Made by a program: the position numbers and the translations under genes
Notes under the pieces: model-generated
Seen by the model: the letters and a program-made list of their open reading frames with translations, nothing else
What the model was told of the DNA's origin: nothing
Databases searched by the model: none
Shown: positions 1 to 15,093 of the stretch, in pieces
Layout: every line of letters begins with the position of its first letter
Position numbering within the stretch: the first letter of the stretch is position 1
Assembly (NCBI GenBank): GCA_019054805.1
Contig: JAHQIY010000004.1
Coordinates: 7,076,501-7,140,500 of the forward strand
DNA length: 64,000 nt
From: Brachionus manjavacas
Lineage: Eukaryota; Rotifera; Eurotatoria; Ploima; Brachionidae
Reading direction: 5' to 3'

Positions 1-838
<838 letters not shown>

Positions 839-2762
839 AAACACATTTCAACATTTCAAATTATTAAGATTTTAAAAATTATTTTAAGCAATAAATTTTT
901 TAAAAAATCATTGTTTTTGTTGCTGTCTTGGAAAAAAGTGTGTGTCGTAGATGTTTAATTTTAATTTTTTTTATTTAAAGCTTTAATAATCTTTTTAAGC
1001 CATACATTTTTGTAGGAGATGATTTAATTTCATTAATTATTTCTAAAAAATTTATTTGATAAAAATTGAATTTCGTCATTAATAAGATATTTAAATGGGA
1101 AATATTTCGGAAATTTTAGGAAAAAAACTGACAATTTGTAAAATAAGTTAAATGACCAGATGAAATAATATATATTGCAATTTTCTCTCAAAATTTTCAC
1201 CGTTTGTTCAAGAAGCAATTTTTCTTAATTAGGCTTTTGATTAATAGAAATATTTATTAAAAAAACATGATTAGTGTATCAACACCTTAATACTCAAAAA
1301 ACGACATGGATATTAATTACAATTTGATTAATATTTGCATATTAATCTTTTATCTATGACTTGAGTATTCAATGCAGTTATCATGCGTACCTTAAAGTAT
1401 TTTGATGCCAGACATTTCAACCAAAATTTCTTGATTTATCATTAATAACTTAAAAAATATCGATCATAATTTTCTCTTGAAATTTAGATCGTAGCAATAT
1501 TGAATCAAATTTAAATTTGTCTAAGAAATTAATTTGAAGTAAAGTATGCTGATTTATGATTACTTTTGAATAAAATTAATTTAATGATTGCTAAAAAGTT
1601 GCTTCATTTAGTTTAGTTTAACTCAATTGAGATTACGAAATTTTTAAATCGATGTATCTTTTGTCTTAAGACATGGTCTAGCTAAAAATTATTTAAAATT
1701 TTTTACTTGGATTTTTTATGGTTAAAGTTTTATTTCATCAACTCAAGCAATTTTATAAAATCAGGAATCAAAACTAAAATAAATTTAGATTTTGTTAGAA
1801 ATCAACAGCGGAATTCAGTTGAATATAATTTTAGTTTATACTTTTGTATTTTTTTCAATTGAATAAAGAAAACTCTATATTTATAATGTAAATTATCCGT
1901 AAGCGTATTTTTTAACTTTCAGAACCACTAGAACTTTTGATAAGTATTGTTTCCGGTTTTTATCTTGAATTCACGAATTTACAGCTCTCAAGGTGTCTAA
2001 AATAATATAAAAAGCCATTTGTAATAACAAATGTAAAACCAGAATCATCGGTGATCGGTCTGAAAATTTAATAATGTTTTTGAAAGATTCATTAAAGAAA
2101 CTAATGGTTCCGGTACTTTATTAACCATTCTTGTAAAAACATGTTCAATTTTGCTGCATTTTCGGCTAATGAAATTCAATAACTCTAAAGATCTACTGAT
2201 GAATTAAATTAAAAATGCAGTTCTTTAGAGTTAGGTGATGCTTTATCTCGACAAATTGATAACCAAAAAAATAAAAGCTTCACACAGAGAAAAAAGGAAA
2301 TAATTCCAAATCAAATTTCTTCTTTAAATTCTCAAGTATTTATCAATGTTTAATTCAATAAAAGTAAAATTATTAAGTTCATTACGTAAATTAAGCTTTT
2401 GTATTGGCGTAGTTTTTCGTTAGTCGATGAATTTTTTTTTAGGAGATAATTTAATCTAAAATAGTAGATAAAATAAAAAGTAGATAAATAATTTTTTTAA
2501 TAAGATAAAAATAGTATTCAAGAGATATTTTTATTCAAATGTAGATAATTGTTTTCTGAAGTAGATATTTGTCATAAAAGTCCTAATTTTTTGTTTTTTG
2601 ACACTTACACTTCAAAAAATGACCAGTTTTAATTAAATTAATATCTTAATTGCGCAATATATTAAGCTAAACATATTTGATATACCTAGAAATTCATTAA
2701 TAGAAATTATAGAACTTTTTAATTTAATTAAAACAAAAATAAAATTATTAAAATAATTTTAC
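839..2762. other. AT-rich spacer within the duplicated block
   Basis: No gene is supported here. The sequence is the spacer between tubulin and the LINE fragment and is repeated almost exactly at 11849-13772, differing mainly by 1-2 bases in A or T runs. Open frames are short and low-complexity. Confidence 0.7.
890..930 (+). terminator. Polyadenylation signal of the first alpha-tubulin copy
   Basis: AATAAA at 890-895, 52 bp after the stop codon, is followed at about 911-930 by a GT-rich stretch, the usual downstream cleavage element. The same arrangement is repeated at 11900 in the second copy. Confidence 0.6.
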
Positions 2763-3997
2763 TCTTCGTGAAGGTAGAGTCCCTAAAGCATGGAAAACAT
2801 CGAACATTACTATGATTAAAAAAAGCCTCTTCTTTACAAGATCCTTTAAATTATAGACCAATTAGTATAACGAGTTGTTTAGGAAAGCTCCTGGAACGCA
2901 TAGTATTTTCAAGATTATACAATTATTTGGAACAAAATTCACTCCTTATCCAGGAGCAGTCTGGATTTAGAAAACACCGGCGAACATCAGATAATCTTTT
3001 CTTTTTAATTCAAAAAATTGTGGAATCATTTAATAGAAAAAAAAGAGTTTGTGGCCTGTTTTTTGATATTTCTAAAGCCTTTGATAGGGTTTGGCATGAA
3101 GGTCTACTTTTTAAATTGATTAAAATGAATCCACCTCATTACTTGACTAACTGGATTAGATCCTTTTTAGATAGAAGGACATTTAAGGTAAATGTGAATG
3201 ACCAATTGAGCGACGAATATCAAATAACTGCAGGTGTTCCTCAAGGCTCAGTAATTAGTCCTCTTTTATTTAGTATATATATTAATGACATCCTAAAAAG
3301 GAATAAAACAAATAATGAATACTCTCTGCTTTTCTCAGATGATCTAGTTACATTCTTCATTTATAACAAGAAAGGGAACCTAGAAAATAAGATTAATAAA
3401 TACACCAACGAACTAGAACAATGGCTTATTAAATGGAAAATGAAGATATCAGTTGAAAAGTCGTGTTCAGTAGTCTTTTCTAGTTACAAAAAAGAGAGTG
3501 ATAATCTAAACTTAAAAATCTATGGAAACAGAATAGTGAGCCAAAAAGAAATCAAGTTTCTTGGTATTAAATTTGATTCTAAGTTAAACTTTAATATACT
3601 AGTAGACGAAATTAAAGAACGCTGCAACAAAAGGCTAAATATTATTAAGATATTGTCAAACAAAAAATGGGGTCTCAATCAAAACACACTAGGAAATTTA
3701 TATAAATCTTTAGTATACCCAACTCCATTGTGTAATTGCTACCTTACTATTGCTTCTTTTTTTCCTGGAACTTGAACTATTTAAACATGTGCCACATGAA
3801 ACAATCTTTTCCAATTTATGTCTTTTCAACTTTAATTTTTATTAGCTTATTTACTCTATTTTGATTCTTTTTTTTTATCTAATTTTATTAACTTTAATAT
3901 TATTTTAATTTTATTTTTTATTTTATTTTTAACTTATTCTGAAGGAGCTCTTGCTCGGTACAGAAAACAAATAAATAAAAATAAATAAATAAAATAT
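2763..3997 (+). mobile_element. 5'-truncated non-LTR retrotransposon (LINE-1a), reverse transcriptase part
   Basis: The best open frame, 2927-3775, encodes a reverse transcriptase fragment: a QSGFR motif, the finger/palm AFDRVWHEGL stretch, AGVPQGSVISPLLF, and the catalytic box as FSDDL (both aspartates kept, the usual FADD or YADD alanine changed to serine). A related frame begins near 2763 with a NYRPIS-type motif, so the copy lacks ORF1, the endonuclease and the start of RT. The 3' end has a short hairpin (3937-3965) followed by an A-rich AAAT-repeat tail to about 3996. This is a dead-on-arrival copy of a Jockey/CR1-like LINE. Clade assignment is an inference. Confidence 0.9.
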
Positions 3998-4057
3998 ACT
4001 TTTCATTGAATTATACTTCGAAAAAAAAATAAACTAAAACTTGCCTGAACTAAAAAA

Positions 4058-4181
4058 TGTCTGAAGTTTCCTCAACTTCTGTACTCTTATCAGTCAATAA
4101 TCAGGAAAATCAACTTGATAATACTGATAATGATGTTGAAGACATAGAAGAAATTCAAACTAAGCGCGGAACTTACACTGT
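4058..4181 (+). pseudogene. 5' end of a MULE-like transposase gene, cut at the duplication edge
   Basis: Codes for about 41 residues (Asp/Glu-rich) identical to the start of the frame at 15094. Homology to copy B stops at the base after ACTTACACTGT. In this copy the following bases give GTAAGT, a textbook splice donor, but the second exon expected from copy B (beginning TTTACGACG) is not found downstream, so the gene is truncated here. Confidence 0.7.
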
Positions 4182-5159
4182 AAGTTGATTAAATTTTTTC
4201 TTGAGATTTTGACAGCGAGTTTTTTGAAAGTTTCTTCTTACTTTAAAATCTCGCTGAATAATTGCCAGTTTGAATCTTCAAATGTTATCGAATCATTTCA
4301 GGACGAAAATATATCAAATCAACAAGCTTTAAAACTAATTGGTCAACTAAGAAAACATCTTTCAAAATCTACACACAATTTTGAATCGTCTTTTGAAAAT
4401 TTGGAAAGCATTGAAACCGAAATTTTATGCTTAATCGTCAAACAAAAAAAAATATTGGACTATTTTAAAAAATTATTTTTTTGTTTTCTGATTAAAGAAT
4501 TTTTATTTATTGTACTAGATTATGCTTTTTAAATTAATAAAAACTTTAAAAATAACATTATTTTCTCTTATTTAGATATAACGAAATTCGTTTATTACGA
4601 ACTGCTTTTGGACTCCCCCAGTGACTTCGTTATAACCGTACTTAACTGTATTAGAAAATATGATTTTGGATAAGAAAATTGAATAAATTTATTTTCAATT
4701 AAATATAAACCACGTATCACACATAAGTCAGATAAAGAAATATTTTTTTCGATTAAAATTTTGAACTCGTGCTTAACTATGAATAACAAACAGTTTTTGA
4801 TAAAAGTGATATTCAAAATACACAATTCAACGTTTATGTGAGCTAAAAGATTTAGATTTTGCGTTGAATAACTACTTAAAATTTTCAGAATTTACCGAGC
4901 TCAAAAAAGTAAATGAAGTCGATTCTATGTGTGATTTGCAATATTTTATGGATTATTATTTTTTGGGTATTTATATTTATTATTTGGGTGTAAAAATAAA
5001 TATTTTTTGGGTATTTATTTTTTGTAAAAATTATTAAAAAAGAAATAAAAACTGGGTACATGAAAATCATTGTCGAGTATTATAAAAATTATTATTGAAT
5101 ATTATAAAATATAAAAAAAAAAAATTATTTTCTAATAAATGCTTTTTTTGCTAGAGTAG
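4182..5159. other. Unique AT-rich spacer with a possible DNA-transposon remnant
   Basis: A 115-codon frame at 4185-4532 (+) contains an acidic helical stretch (ISNQQALKLIGQLRKHL) that could be the C-terminal tail of a transposase, but I could not assign a family. At 4576-4636 the motif TATAACGAA and its reverse complement flank about 40 bp, like a small hairpin or terminal repeat. Around 4965-5030 a TTTGGGTATTTAT motif recurs three times. No host gene is supported. Confidence 0.35.
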
Positions 5160-5838
5160 GTCTGCCTCCCTTTTTTTTTTGTCCGATAGGTACTGATTTT
5201 GCGATTAATGAAAGACTGACTTCTTTTAATATAATAGCCATACCAACAATATCGGAAACAAGAGCACTTAGCTAAGAAAATAAAAATTCAAAATCTTCCG
5301 TTGTTTAATTATAACTTACCGCTAATCCAAAAGAATGAAAAACTCCATCTTTATCAGGAGTTCCTATAATAAGTATCGGAAAACCTCGCCAAACTAATTT
5401 GTAAGTAGCACCAGCATGAAAATGGTCAAAAATCAAACTAAATTTTAATTATCTTATTGATGAGAGAAAAAAAGAAAATTTAGCCGCGTTAACAGTGTCT
5501 TCATCATCACTTATCTCTTCGTCATCACAAATCTTATAGTTAATTACAAAAACTTTATTTTCATTTTCGGGAATTTTAGAATGCTTTTTTCACCAATCTT
5601 TAAGTTCACCTAGACTTAAACTATAACCACCATACGTCACCCTCTGGTTATGGCAATGATAAAGAAGACACATCTTTGCACTACATTGTTTATCTAGTTT
5701 TTTTGTCCGATAGCATCGATAAGGTACTTTTAAGCCTTCAGCTATATCATAATTGGTGCATTTTGACCATTCCTTTCCAATACTTTTTTCTGCGTCATCG
5801 GCGCTGTCAAATGTTTGAATTAATTCCCAAATCGGCAT
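5160..5838 (-). pseudogene. MULE (Mutator-like) transposase fragment
   Basis: Read on the minus strand, the region 5838-5590 codes for an 82-residue FLYWCH-like segment with spaced Cys/His residues (CYRTKK, CSAKMC, YHCHNQ). Further on, at about 5440-5322, it encodes a stretch containing ATYKLVW, GFPILIIGT, DKDG and HSFGLA, the signature of the MULE catalytic domain (commonly DATYKL...GFP.L..GT.D...FHP.GLA). The first Asp of DATYKL is replaced by Gly here. A stop and a probable splice junction or break separate the parts. It is therefore a degraded or interrupted Mutator-like transposase, opposite in orientation to the LINE that follows. Confidence 0.65.
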
Positions 5839-5939
5839 TTTTTTGTATTCTTTTGAGATACATGAACTGTTTTCTCAAAAGTTGTCTCAACATCGGTTTC
5901 CTCCTGGCTGCTGTTAAATTCTGGTGCAATGATTTTATA

Positions 5940-8282
5940 AAATTTGGAATGACGTAATTGTTAAAGAAGCATATACCGATACGCTTAGACTTAAAATCTT
6001 AAATAAAAATATATTATTAAAATTGAACGAAACAAATAGTGATAATTCGAAACGAAATTTAACTGAGATAATTAACGAATTAGGGAGTACAATGCGCGAA
6101 GCAATAGATGAAATAACCTCATTAAAAAGTAAGACTAAATCTATTAATAATAGACATGTAAGGAAAAATAAATGGTGGGACGAGGAAATGAAAGGCCTGA
6201 AAGACAAAGTGAACAAAGCGTATCTACAATGGAAAACCTCCGATTTTACTTCAGAAGAACTCGAAAAGCAACTAAAATTGAAGAAAAATAAATTTAGAAA
6301 GAAACAAAGAGAAAAAGTAAAAATAATCGAAGACATAAACGTAAAAAGAATTGACACTCTCTTTCATGTACATAGAGATAGATTTTGGAAAGAAATGAAA
6401 AGGTTAAGAAAACAGGAAGAAAGTGTAAATGTACCGATGGACGAATTAAAGATGAACTTGGAAAGACTTTTCAACGAAAGAAACTATACTACAAATGAGA
6501 TTAACTTTACTACTGCTCAAGATGTTTTTAAAAAATACGAGAAAGAAATTAAAGAAACCCTGGACATTAGCAATATTAAGGTTGAACAAAATACGATAAA
6601 GGAAATTATAAAAGAGCTTCCAAATGGAAAATCTGTTGGATTTGGAGATGTCAGCAATGAAATGGTTAAATATGGATGTTTGGAAGTAATGTCCGAAATT
6701 ATAGCAAAGATAATAGAACAAATGATAAAATTCAACCAGATGCCATATTTTTTTAATGTAGGTAAAATACTTCCTATATTAAAGAATCAAGATGGATTAA
6801 ATGATGACATAAACAACATTCGTCCAATAACAATATCAGATACTATTACCAATGTGTTTGAAAAGTATATATTGAGTAGAATCAGCTAGAAACATGAAGA
6901 TCCTCAAACACAATTTGGATTCAAAAAAAAAAGTTCCACTAATCATGGTATCCATTGTGTGACTGAAACAATTCAACATTATAAAATGAGAAAGAAGAAA
7001 CTGTTTATTTGCGCGATCGATGCAAGTAAAGCATTTGATAAGGTAATTAGAGAAATTATGCTGAAAAATTTGATAGGAAAGTTGGAACCAGAAATATGGA
7101 GAATTTTAAAAAGCTATTACAATGACTCTTTATCAACTGTCCAAAACAAAAATGAAATCTCATCAATTTTCAATATGACAGTTGGAGTAAAGCAAGGAGG
7201 TCCGCTATCACCAAAATTGTTCTCAATCTATGTTGAAGATCTGATAAAGGAAATAATGCAAACTGACTTAATAACTGATATTAATGGAATTAAAACAGGC
7301 ATACTAATGTATGCTGATGACCTGTTAATAATGACAGAGTCCATAAAAAAAATGGAAAAAGTCCTTAAAATCTGTGAGAACTTTGGACTGCGAACTGGAA
7401 TAAAATTTAACCCGTCTAAGACACAGATTATGCGAATTAACGGATCTAAAAAGGAAAATGCTAGACTTGAACTCTGTGGAGAGGAAATTGAATGGGTCGA
7501 GAAAATCAAATACTTAGGAGTATGGGTTGATGGAAAATGCTACAGTAAGGAACATTTGAGAAAGAGAAGATTTAGTACATGGAGAGCTTTCTATCTGCTA
7601 AAACAAAACCTAGACCTCAATAGTAGTAAAATGAGTCCACAGCTAAAATCCCACTTATTTAAAACATACGTAAGACCAATCACTTACTATGGACTAGAGA
7701 ATTGCGTAATAAGTAAAAGCGAAAAAAGTAAGATCCAAACAATGGAATGTCTAATGATTAAACAGATGCTTGGTCTCGACAAAAGATCGCGTACGACCAA
7801 TCTGTTATATGCACTAAATATTGAACCAGTATGCTCGAAAATAAAAAAATTAAAACTTAACTTCGCATCTAGAATAATTGGCAATGAGTACACCTCAAAA
7901 ATATTTAGATCTAAAGAAGTTAATGTAATTTACATTAATAAATTTATTCAGGAGTTGAGAGAGAATCTTGGGTCGAATGAGATCATAACTCAAGATATCT
8001 TAATGCAAAAAGTAAGACAAATCGAAGAAGAAGAAAAGATGAATGGTAAAAACTGAATAAGCGAAACGATTAAATTCTGTCTTGGAGATATAGAAGAAAG
8101 AAAAGAACAGTTAAAATTAATACTTAAAGCTTACTTACCTAAAACTAGACCTAGAACAGTAGAGTCTATTGAAACTCAATGAAGTTTGACGTATGGTTGG
8201 TTATTGTTACTTGGTTTTGATGTATTCTTGGTTGATGCTACTTGTATATATAATTGCTCAACCTTAACTCAAAGGAATGTAC

Positions 8283-8315
<33 letters not shown>

Positions 8316-8559
8316 TACTTATGACTTTTTTAAAGGTTTTATCTTTTTTTGTGTATTTCAATATTTGAATATTTAATTTAAAATTAAACTTTTGTTGTAT
8401 TTATGAAGGCATTTATTTTAATATTTTAATATCTTAAACATAATTGTAAATTAAAAATAGGAAAACTAACAGTACAAAAATCCATGTATTTAATTTTATT
8501 TTATTTTTAACATCGCCAAGTTTGGCGTAATTTTATGAATAAATAATAATAATAATAAC
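5940..8559 (+). mobile_element. Non-LTR retrotransposon LINE-2, RT ORF with two in-frame stops
   Basis: One frame runs from about 5942 to 8182 and is interrupted only by TAG at 6887-6889 and TGA at 8054-8056. The first part (6023-6889) holds a basic, coiled region followed by an RT start (NIRPITISDTI). The second (6959-8056) holds FICAIDASKAFD, GVKQGGPLSPKLFSIYVEDL, the catalytic YADDL and a thumb-like C-terminus. The endonuclease and any ORF1 are missing, so the copy is 5' truncated. The 3' part has an A-run at 8289-8314, a perfect CGCCAA/TTGGCG hairpin at 8514-8527 and an AAT-repeat tail to 8559. With only two nonsense changes over more than 2 kb it is younger than LINE-3. Confidence 0.9.
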
Positions 8560-10269
8560 ATACTTTTTAAAAGAATTCTTGACGTAACTAAGATTAGTAA
8601 ACGCACAATAAAATAATAATACATGTTATTTTAAAAAGAACACAATATTTAATATTTATGCGTATAAGATCTAACATTTTTTTAATTATTTAATTAACGT
8701 CTTGTTACTCGCTATATAGCCCTGCTCTTTTATCTTACATTCTAATACTTATTTATCTAAATATTTAAAACCGAAATGTGTGAAAAAAAGTAAAATTTTC
8801 ATGCATATACTTACGATAACTAACTTTAATATTTGAAAATAGTGCTTTTATAATTGTCTTAATCCATTTTTTTAGATTACATATTATAGATTAATTTTTT
8901 TACAACTTAAAAATAAATTTTGGTCAAAAAATTAAGAATAGAAAAAAACATTCAAATTTATTGAAATTCATTCATTCAAGTTTTTCTTACAAGAAATGTT
9001 GTTTGTACAGTATGTCACAAAAAGCTAGAATCAAGTTGAAAAAAATAACCCATTAAATATTTTAAGCACTCAAATTATTTATCTAATATCATAATTGATT
9101 TTTAACTAAATACCAATTAAAAGTTAAGAATTTTTATGCATATTAAGTCGTTTAGCTGAATTACGATTTCGAATTTTATGCAACTACCAACTTCAACAGA
9201 TTCAATGGTTGATTAGCGATAAATCGAACCCAAGTAATAAAAATTGTAAAAATAAAAAAGTATTTGTTGACAGGTCAAATGTTTTCATTTGAAAAATTTA
9301 AAATATTTTATTTTTTTAAAAAAGGGTTTTTATGATAGTCAAGGGATTTTAAAAATTGGTTTTCAAACAAATTCTGATGCTAATAAACAGTTCTGCCAGA
9401 TGAGGGTATATGAAAATAATTTATCTAATCGAATTTTTTATGTCAATAAATGTGGACTCATTAAATTAGTATTTGTACTATTATTTAATTACATAGTATT
9501 CAAAAATAATGCTAATTTTCTATTTTCTTTTTGAAGTATTAAATTAAATTTGAAAGATAGATAACAATAAAAAGCTATAATGAAACAAGATTTAAAATTT
9601 ATATCTTTATCTTACAAAGATAATACTTCAGAAAATTGAGAAAATTGAAAATTAACATTTTTTTAATACTACGTAATTAAATAATATTATTTACTTTGAA
9701 AGATATAGAAAATTATGAAAAGCAATTATCTAAACAAGATTTCAAAGATTACAATGACTATACCCCAGTTATTCTTGGTAAATGGAAAACAACTCTTGAC
9801 AGCACAAGCAATATTTTGTTTCTTTTAAATAACTGATTAAAAGATACAAAATGAGCGTGTGTTACCTTATAAAACATAATAAATGCCAACACATGATCGG
9901 AATTGCTGCTTGTCTCAAAATTTGTAATTTAAGTAGGTATGGAAACAAAAACTGTTTCATTTGGTCATAAACTCGAGAGAGAAAGGTCAGCTAAAACAAA
10001 GCACGCACTGTAACCAATAGACACAATTACAATCATAGCATCAGATGATTCATCTGATGATGACGGCTCAAATGATGATAAACCAATTTTATCACAGTCA
10101 TTCAGCAAGAAATCAAAACCAACAGTAGAATAAAAAAAATTGGTTAGGGATGTACCTTAAAAAAATAGGTAGACCACCTCAAGAACAAGTCGCACAACAA
10201 CTCATTAAAAATTATTTGATATGTAACTTGAATTTAATGAAAAATTGAATTTTTAATAATTAAAGCATA
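8560..10269. other. AT-rich spacer upstream of alpha-tubulin copy 2
   Basis: No gene is supported. An 81-codon frame at 9289-9534 has no recognisable domain. At about 10026-10215 there is a decayed coding-like stretch rich in Ser/Asp codons, followed by a KKIGRPPQEQVAQQ-like segment interrupted by stops. It looks like a remnant of a mobile-element protein. A 9-bp inverted repeat (CATCAGATG/CATCTGATG) lies at 10038-10058. Confidence 0.4.
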
Positions 10270-10384
10270 TCTACAATTTATTTATCTGATACCTGGGTTA
10301 TCAAAATTTTATCGTTCTAAGTAACTATAGGAAACTCAAAAGTAATCATATAATTTAACCAATTAAAATAAATCAAGTTTCGAA

Positions 10385-10392
10385 TATAAATA
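10385..10392 (+). promoter_or_regulatory. TATA box of alpha-tubulin copy 2
   Basis: TATAAATA lies 107 bp upstream of the ATG, and the same element and surroundings are kept in the inverted third copy (26524-26531). Transcription would start about 30 bp downstream, leaving a 5' leader of roughly 75-80 bases. Confidence 0.6.
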
Positions 10393-10471
10393 GACTAGTT
10401 GGTCTTTTTAAAAATCATTAATTAAAATTTTATCTGAGAATCGAACCTTCTCTTAAAGCAATTTTTTGTAA

Positions 10472-11848
<1,377 letters not shown>

Positions 11849-13772
11849 AAACACATTTCAACATTTCAAATTATTAAGATTTTAAAAATTATTTTAAGCA
11901 ATAAATTTTTTAAAAAATCATTGTTTTTGTTGCTGTCTTGGAAAAAAGTGTGTGTCGTAGATGTTTAATTTTAATTTTTTTTATTTAAAGCTTTAATAAT
12001 CTTTTTAAGCCATACATTTTTGTAGGAGATGATTTAATTTCATTAATTATTTCTAAAAAATTTATTTGATAAAAATTGAATTTCGTCATTAATAAGATAT
12101 TTAAATGGGAAATATTTCGGAAATTTTAGGAAAAAAAAACTGACAATTTGTAAAATAAGTTAAATGACCAGATGAAATAATATATATTGCAATTTTCTCT
12201 CAAAATTTTCACCGTTTGTTCAAGAAGCAATTTTTTCTTAATTAGGCTTTTGATTAATAGAAATATTTATTAAAAAAACATGATTAGTGTATCAACACCT
12301 TAATACTCAAAAAACGACATGGATATTAATTACAATTTGATTAATATTTGCATATTAATCTTTTATCTATGACTTGAGTATTCAATGCAGTTATCATGCG
12401 TACCTTAAAGTATTTTGATGCCAGACATTTCAACCAAAATTTCTTGATTTATCATTAATAACTTAAAAAATATCGATCATAATTTTCTCTTGAAATTTAG
12501 ATCGTAGCAATATTGAATCAAATTTAAATTTGTCTAAGAAATTAATTTGAAGTAAAGTATGCTGATTTATGATTACTTTTGAATAAAATTAATTTAATGA
12601 TTGCTAAAAAGTTGCTTCATTTAGTTTAGTTTAACTCAATTGAGATTACGAAATTTTTAAATCGATGTATCTTTTGTCTTAAGACATGGTCTAGCTAAAA
12701 ATTATTTAAAATTTTTTACTTGGATTTTTTATGGTTAAAGTTTTATTTCATCAACTCAAGCAATTTTATAAAATCAGGAATCAAAACTAAAATAAATTTA
12801 GATTTTGTTAGAAATCAACAGCGGAATTCAGTTGAATATAATTTTAGTTTATACTTTTGTATTTTTTTTTCAATTGAATAAAGAAAACTCTATATTTATA
12901 ATGTAAATTATCCGTAAGCGTATTTTTTAACTTTCAGAACCACTAGAACTTTTGATAAGTATTGTTTCCGGTTTTTATCTTGAATTCACGAATTTACAGC
13001 TCTCAAGGTGTCTAAAATAATATAAAAAGCCATTTGTAATAACAAATGTAAAACCAGAATCATCGGTGATCGGTCTGAAAATTTAATAATGTTTTTGAAA
13101 GATTCATTAAAGAAACTAATGGTTCCGGTACTTTATTAACCATTCTTGTAAAAACATGTTCAATTTTGCTGCATTTTCGGCTAATGAAATTCAATAACTC
13201 TAAAGATCTACTGATGAATTAAATTAAAAATGCAGTTCTTTAGAGTTAGGTGATGCTTTATCTCGACAAATTGATAACCAAAAAATAAAAGCTTCACACA
13301 GAGAAAAAAGGAAATAATTCCAAATCAAATTTCTTCTTTAAATTCTCAAGTATTTATCAATGTTTAATTCAATAAAAGTAAAATTATTAAGTTCATTACG
13401 TAAATTAAGCTTTTGTATTGGCGTAGTTTTTCGTTAGTCGATGAATTTTTTTTTAGGAGATAATTTAATCTAAAATAGTAGATAAAATAAAAAGTAGATA
13501 AATAATTTTTTTAATAAGATAAAAATAGTATTCAAGAGATATTTTTATTCAAATGTAGATAATTGTTTTCTGAAGTAGATATTTGTCATAAAAGTCCTAA
13601 TTTTTTGTTTTTTGACACTTACACTTCAAAAAATGACCAGTTTTAATTAAATTAATATCTTAATTGCGCAATATATTAAGCTAAACATATTTGATATACC
13701 TAGAAATTCATTAATAGAAATTATAGAACTTTTTAATTTAATTAAAACAAAAATAAAATTATTAAAATAATT
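11849..13772. other. Duplicated AT-rich spacer
   Basis: Copy of 839-2762 with small homopolymer indels. I see no gene. Confidence 0.7.
11900..11940 (+). terminator. Polyadenylation signal of alpha-tubulin copy 2
   Basis: AATAAA at 11900-11905 followed by a GT-rich stretch, identical to the signal at 890 in copy A. Confidence 0.6.
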
Positions 13773-15031
13773 TTACTCTTCGTGAAGGTAGAGTCCCTAA
13801 AGCATGGAAAACATCGAACATTACTATGATTAAAAAAAAGCCTCTTCTTTACAAGATCCTTTAAATTATAGACCAATTAGTATAACGAGTTGTTTAGGAA
13901 AGCTCCTGGAACGCATAGTATTTTCAAGATTATACAATTATTTGGAACAAAATTCACTCCTTATCCAGGAGCAGTCTGGATTTAGAAAACACCGGCGAAC
14001 ATCAGATAATCTTTTCTTTTTAATTCAAAAAATTGTGGAATCATTTAATAGAAAAAAGAGTTTGTGGCCTGTTTTTTGATATTTCTAAAGCCTTTGATAG
14101 GGTTTGGCATGAAGGTCTACTTTTTAAATTGATTAAAATGAATCCACCTCATTACTTGACTAACTGGATTAGATCCTTTTTAGATAGAAGGACATTTAAG
14201 GTAAATGTGAATGACCAATTGAGCGACGAATATCAAATAACTGCAGGTGTTCCTCAAGGCTCAGTAATTAGTCCTCTTTTATTTAGTATATATATTAATG
14301 ACATCCTAAAAAGGAATAAAACAAATAATGAATACTCTCTGCTTTTCTCAGATGATCTAGTTACATTCTTCATTTATAACAAGAAAGGGAACCTAGAAAA
14401 TAAGATTAATAAATACACCAACGAACTAGAACAATGGCTTATTAAATGGAAAATGAAGATATCAGTTGAAAAGTCGTGTTCAGTAGTCTTTTCTAGTTAA
14501 AAAAAGAGAGTGATAATCTAAACTTAAAAATCTATGGAAACAGAATAGTGAGCCAAAAAGAAATCAAGTTTCTTGGTATTAAATTTGATTCTAAGTTAAA
14601 CTTTAATATACTAGTAGACGAAATTAAAGAACGCTGCAACAAAAGGCTAAATATTATTAAGATATTGTCAAACAAAAAATGGGGTCTCAATCAAAACACA
14701 CTAGGAAATTTATATAAATCTTTAGTATACCCAACTCCATTGTGTAATTGCTACCTTACTATTGCTTCTTTTTTTCCTGGAACTTGAACTTTTTAAACAT
14801 GTGCCACATGAAACAATCTTTTCCAATTTATGTCTTTTCAACTTTAATTTTTATTAGCTTATTTACTCTATTTTGATTCTTTTTTTTTTTATCTAATTTT
14901 ATTAACTTTAATTTTATTTTAATTTTATTTTAATTTTATTTTTAATTTTATTTTTTATTTTATTTTTAACTTATTCTGAAGGAGCTCTTGCTCGGTACAG
15001 AAAACAAATAAATAAAAATAAATAAATAAAA
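13773..15031 (+). mobile_element. 5'-truncated LINE-1b, duplicate copy with added lesions
   Basis: Duplicate of the element at 2763-3997. Relative to copy A it has lost two A residues near 14053, which breaks the frame. It also carries a base change near 14500 that turns a tyrosine codon after a Ser-Ser stretch into TAA. RT motifs (AFDRVWHEGL, AGVPQGSV, FSDDL) are otherwise the same. The hairpin and AAAT-repeat tail are retained (about 14970-15031). Confidence 0.9.
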
Positions 15032-15093
15032 TATACTATTCATTGAATTATACTTCGAAAAAAAAATAAACTAAAACTTGCCTGAACTAAAAA

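Noticed and set aside
8186-8368. 60-codon frame running into an A-run
   Set aside because: It lies in the 3' part of LINE-2 and reads through a homopolymer.
9289-9534. 81-codon frame upstream of tubulin as a gene
   Set aside because: No domain, no splice partners, hydrophobic AT-driven composition.
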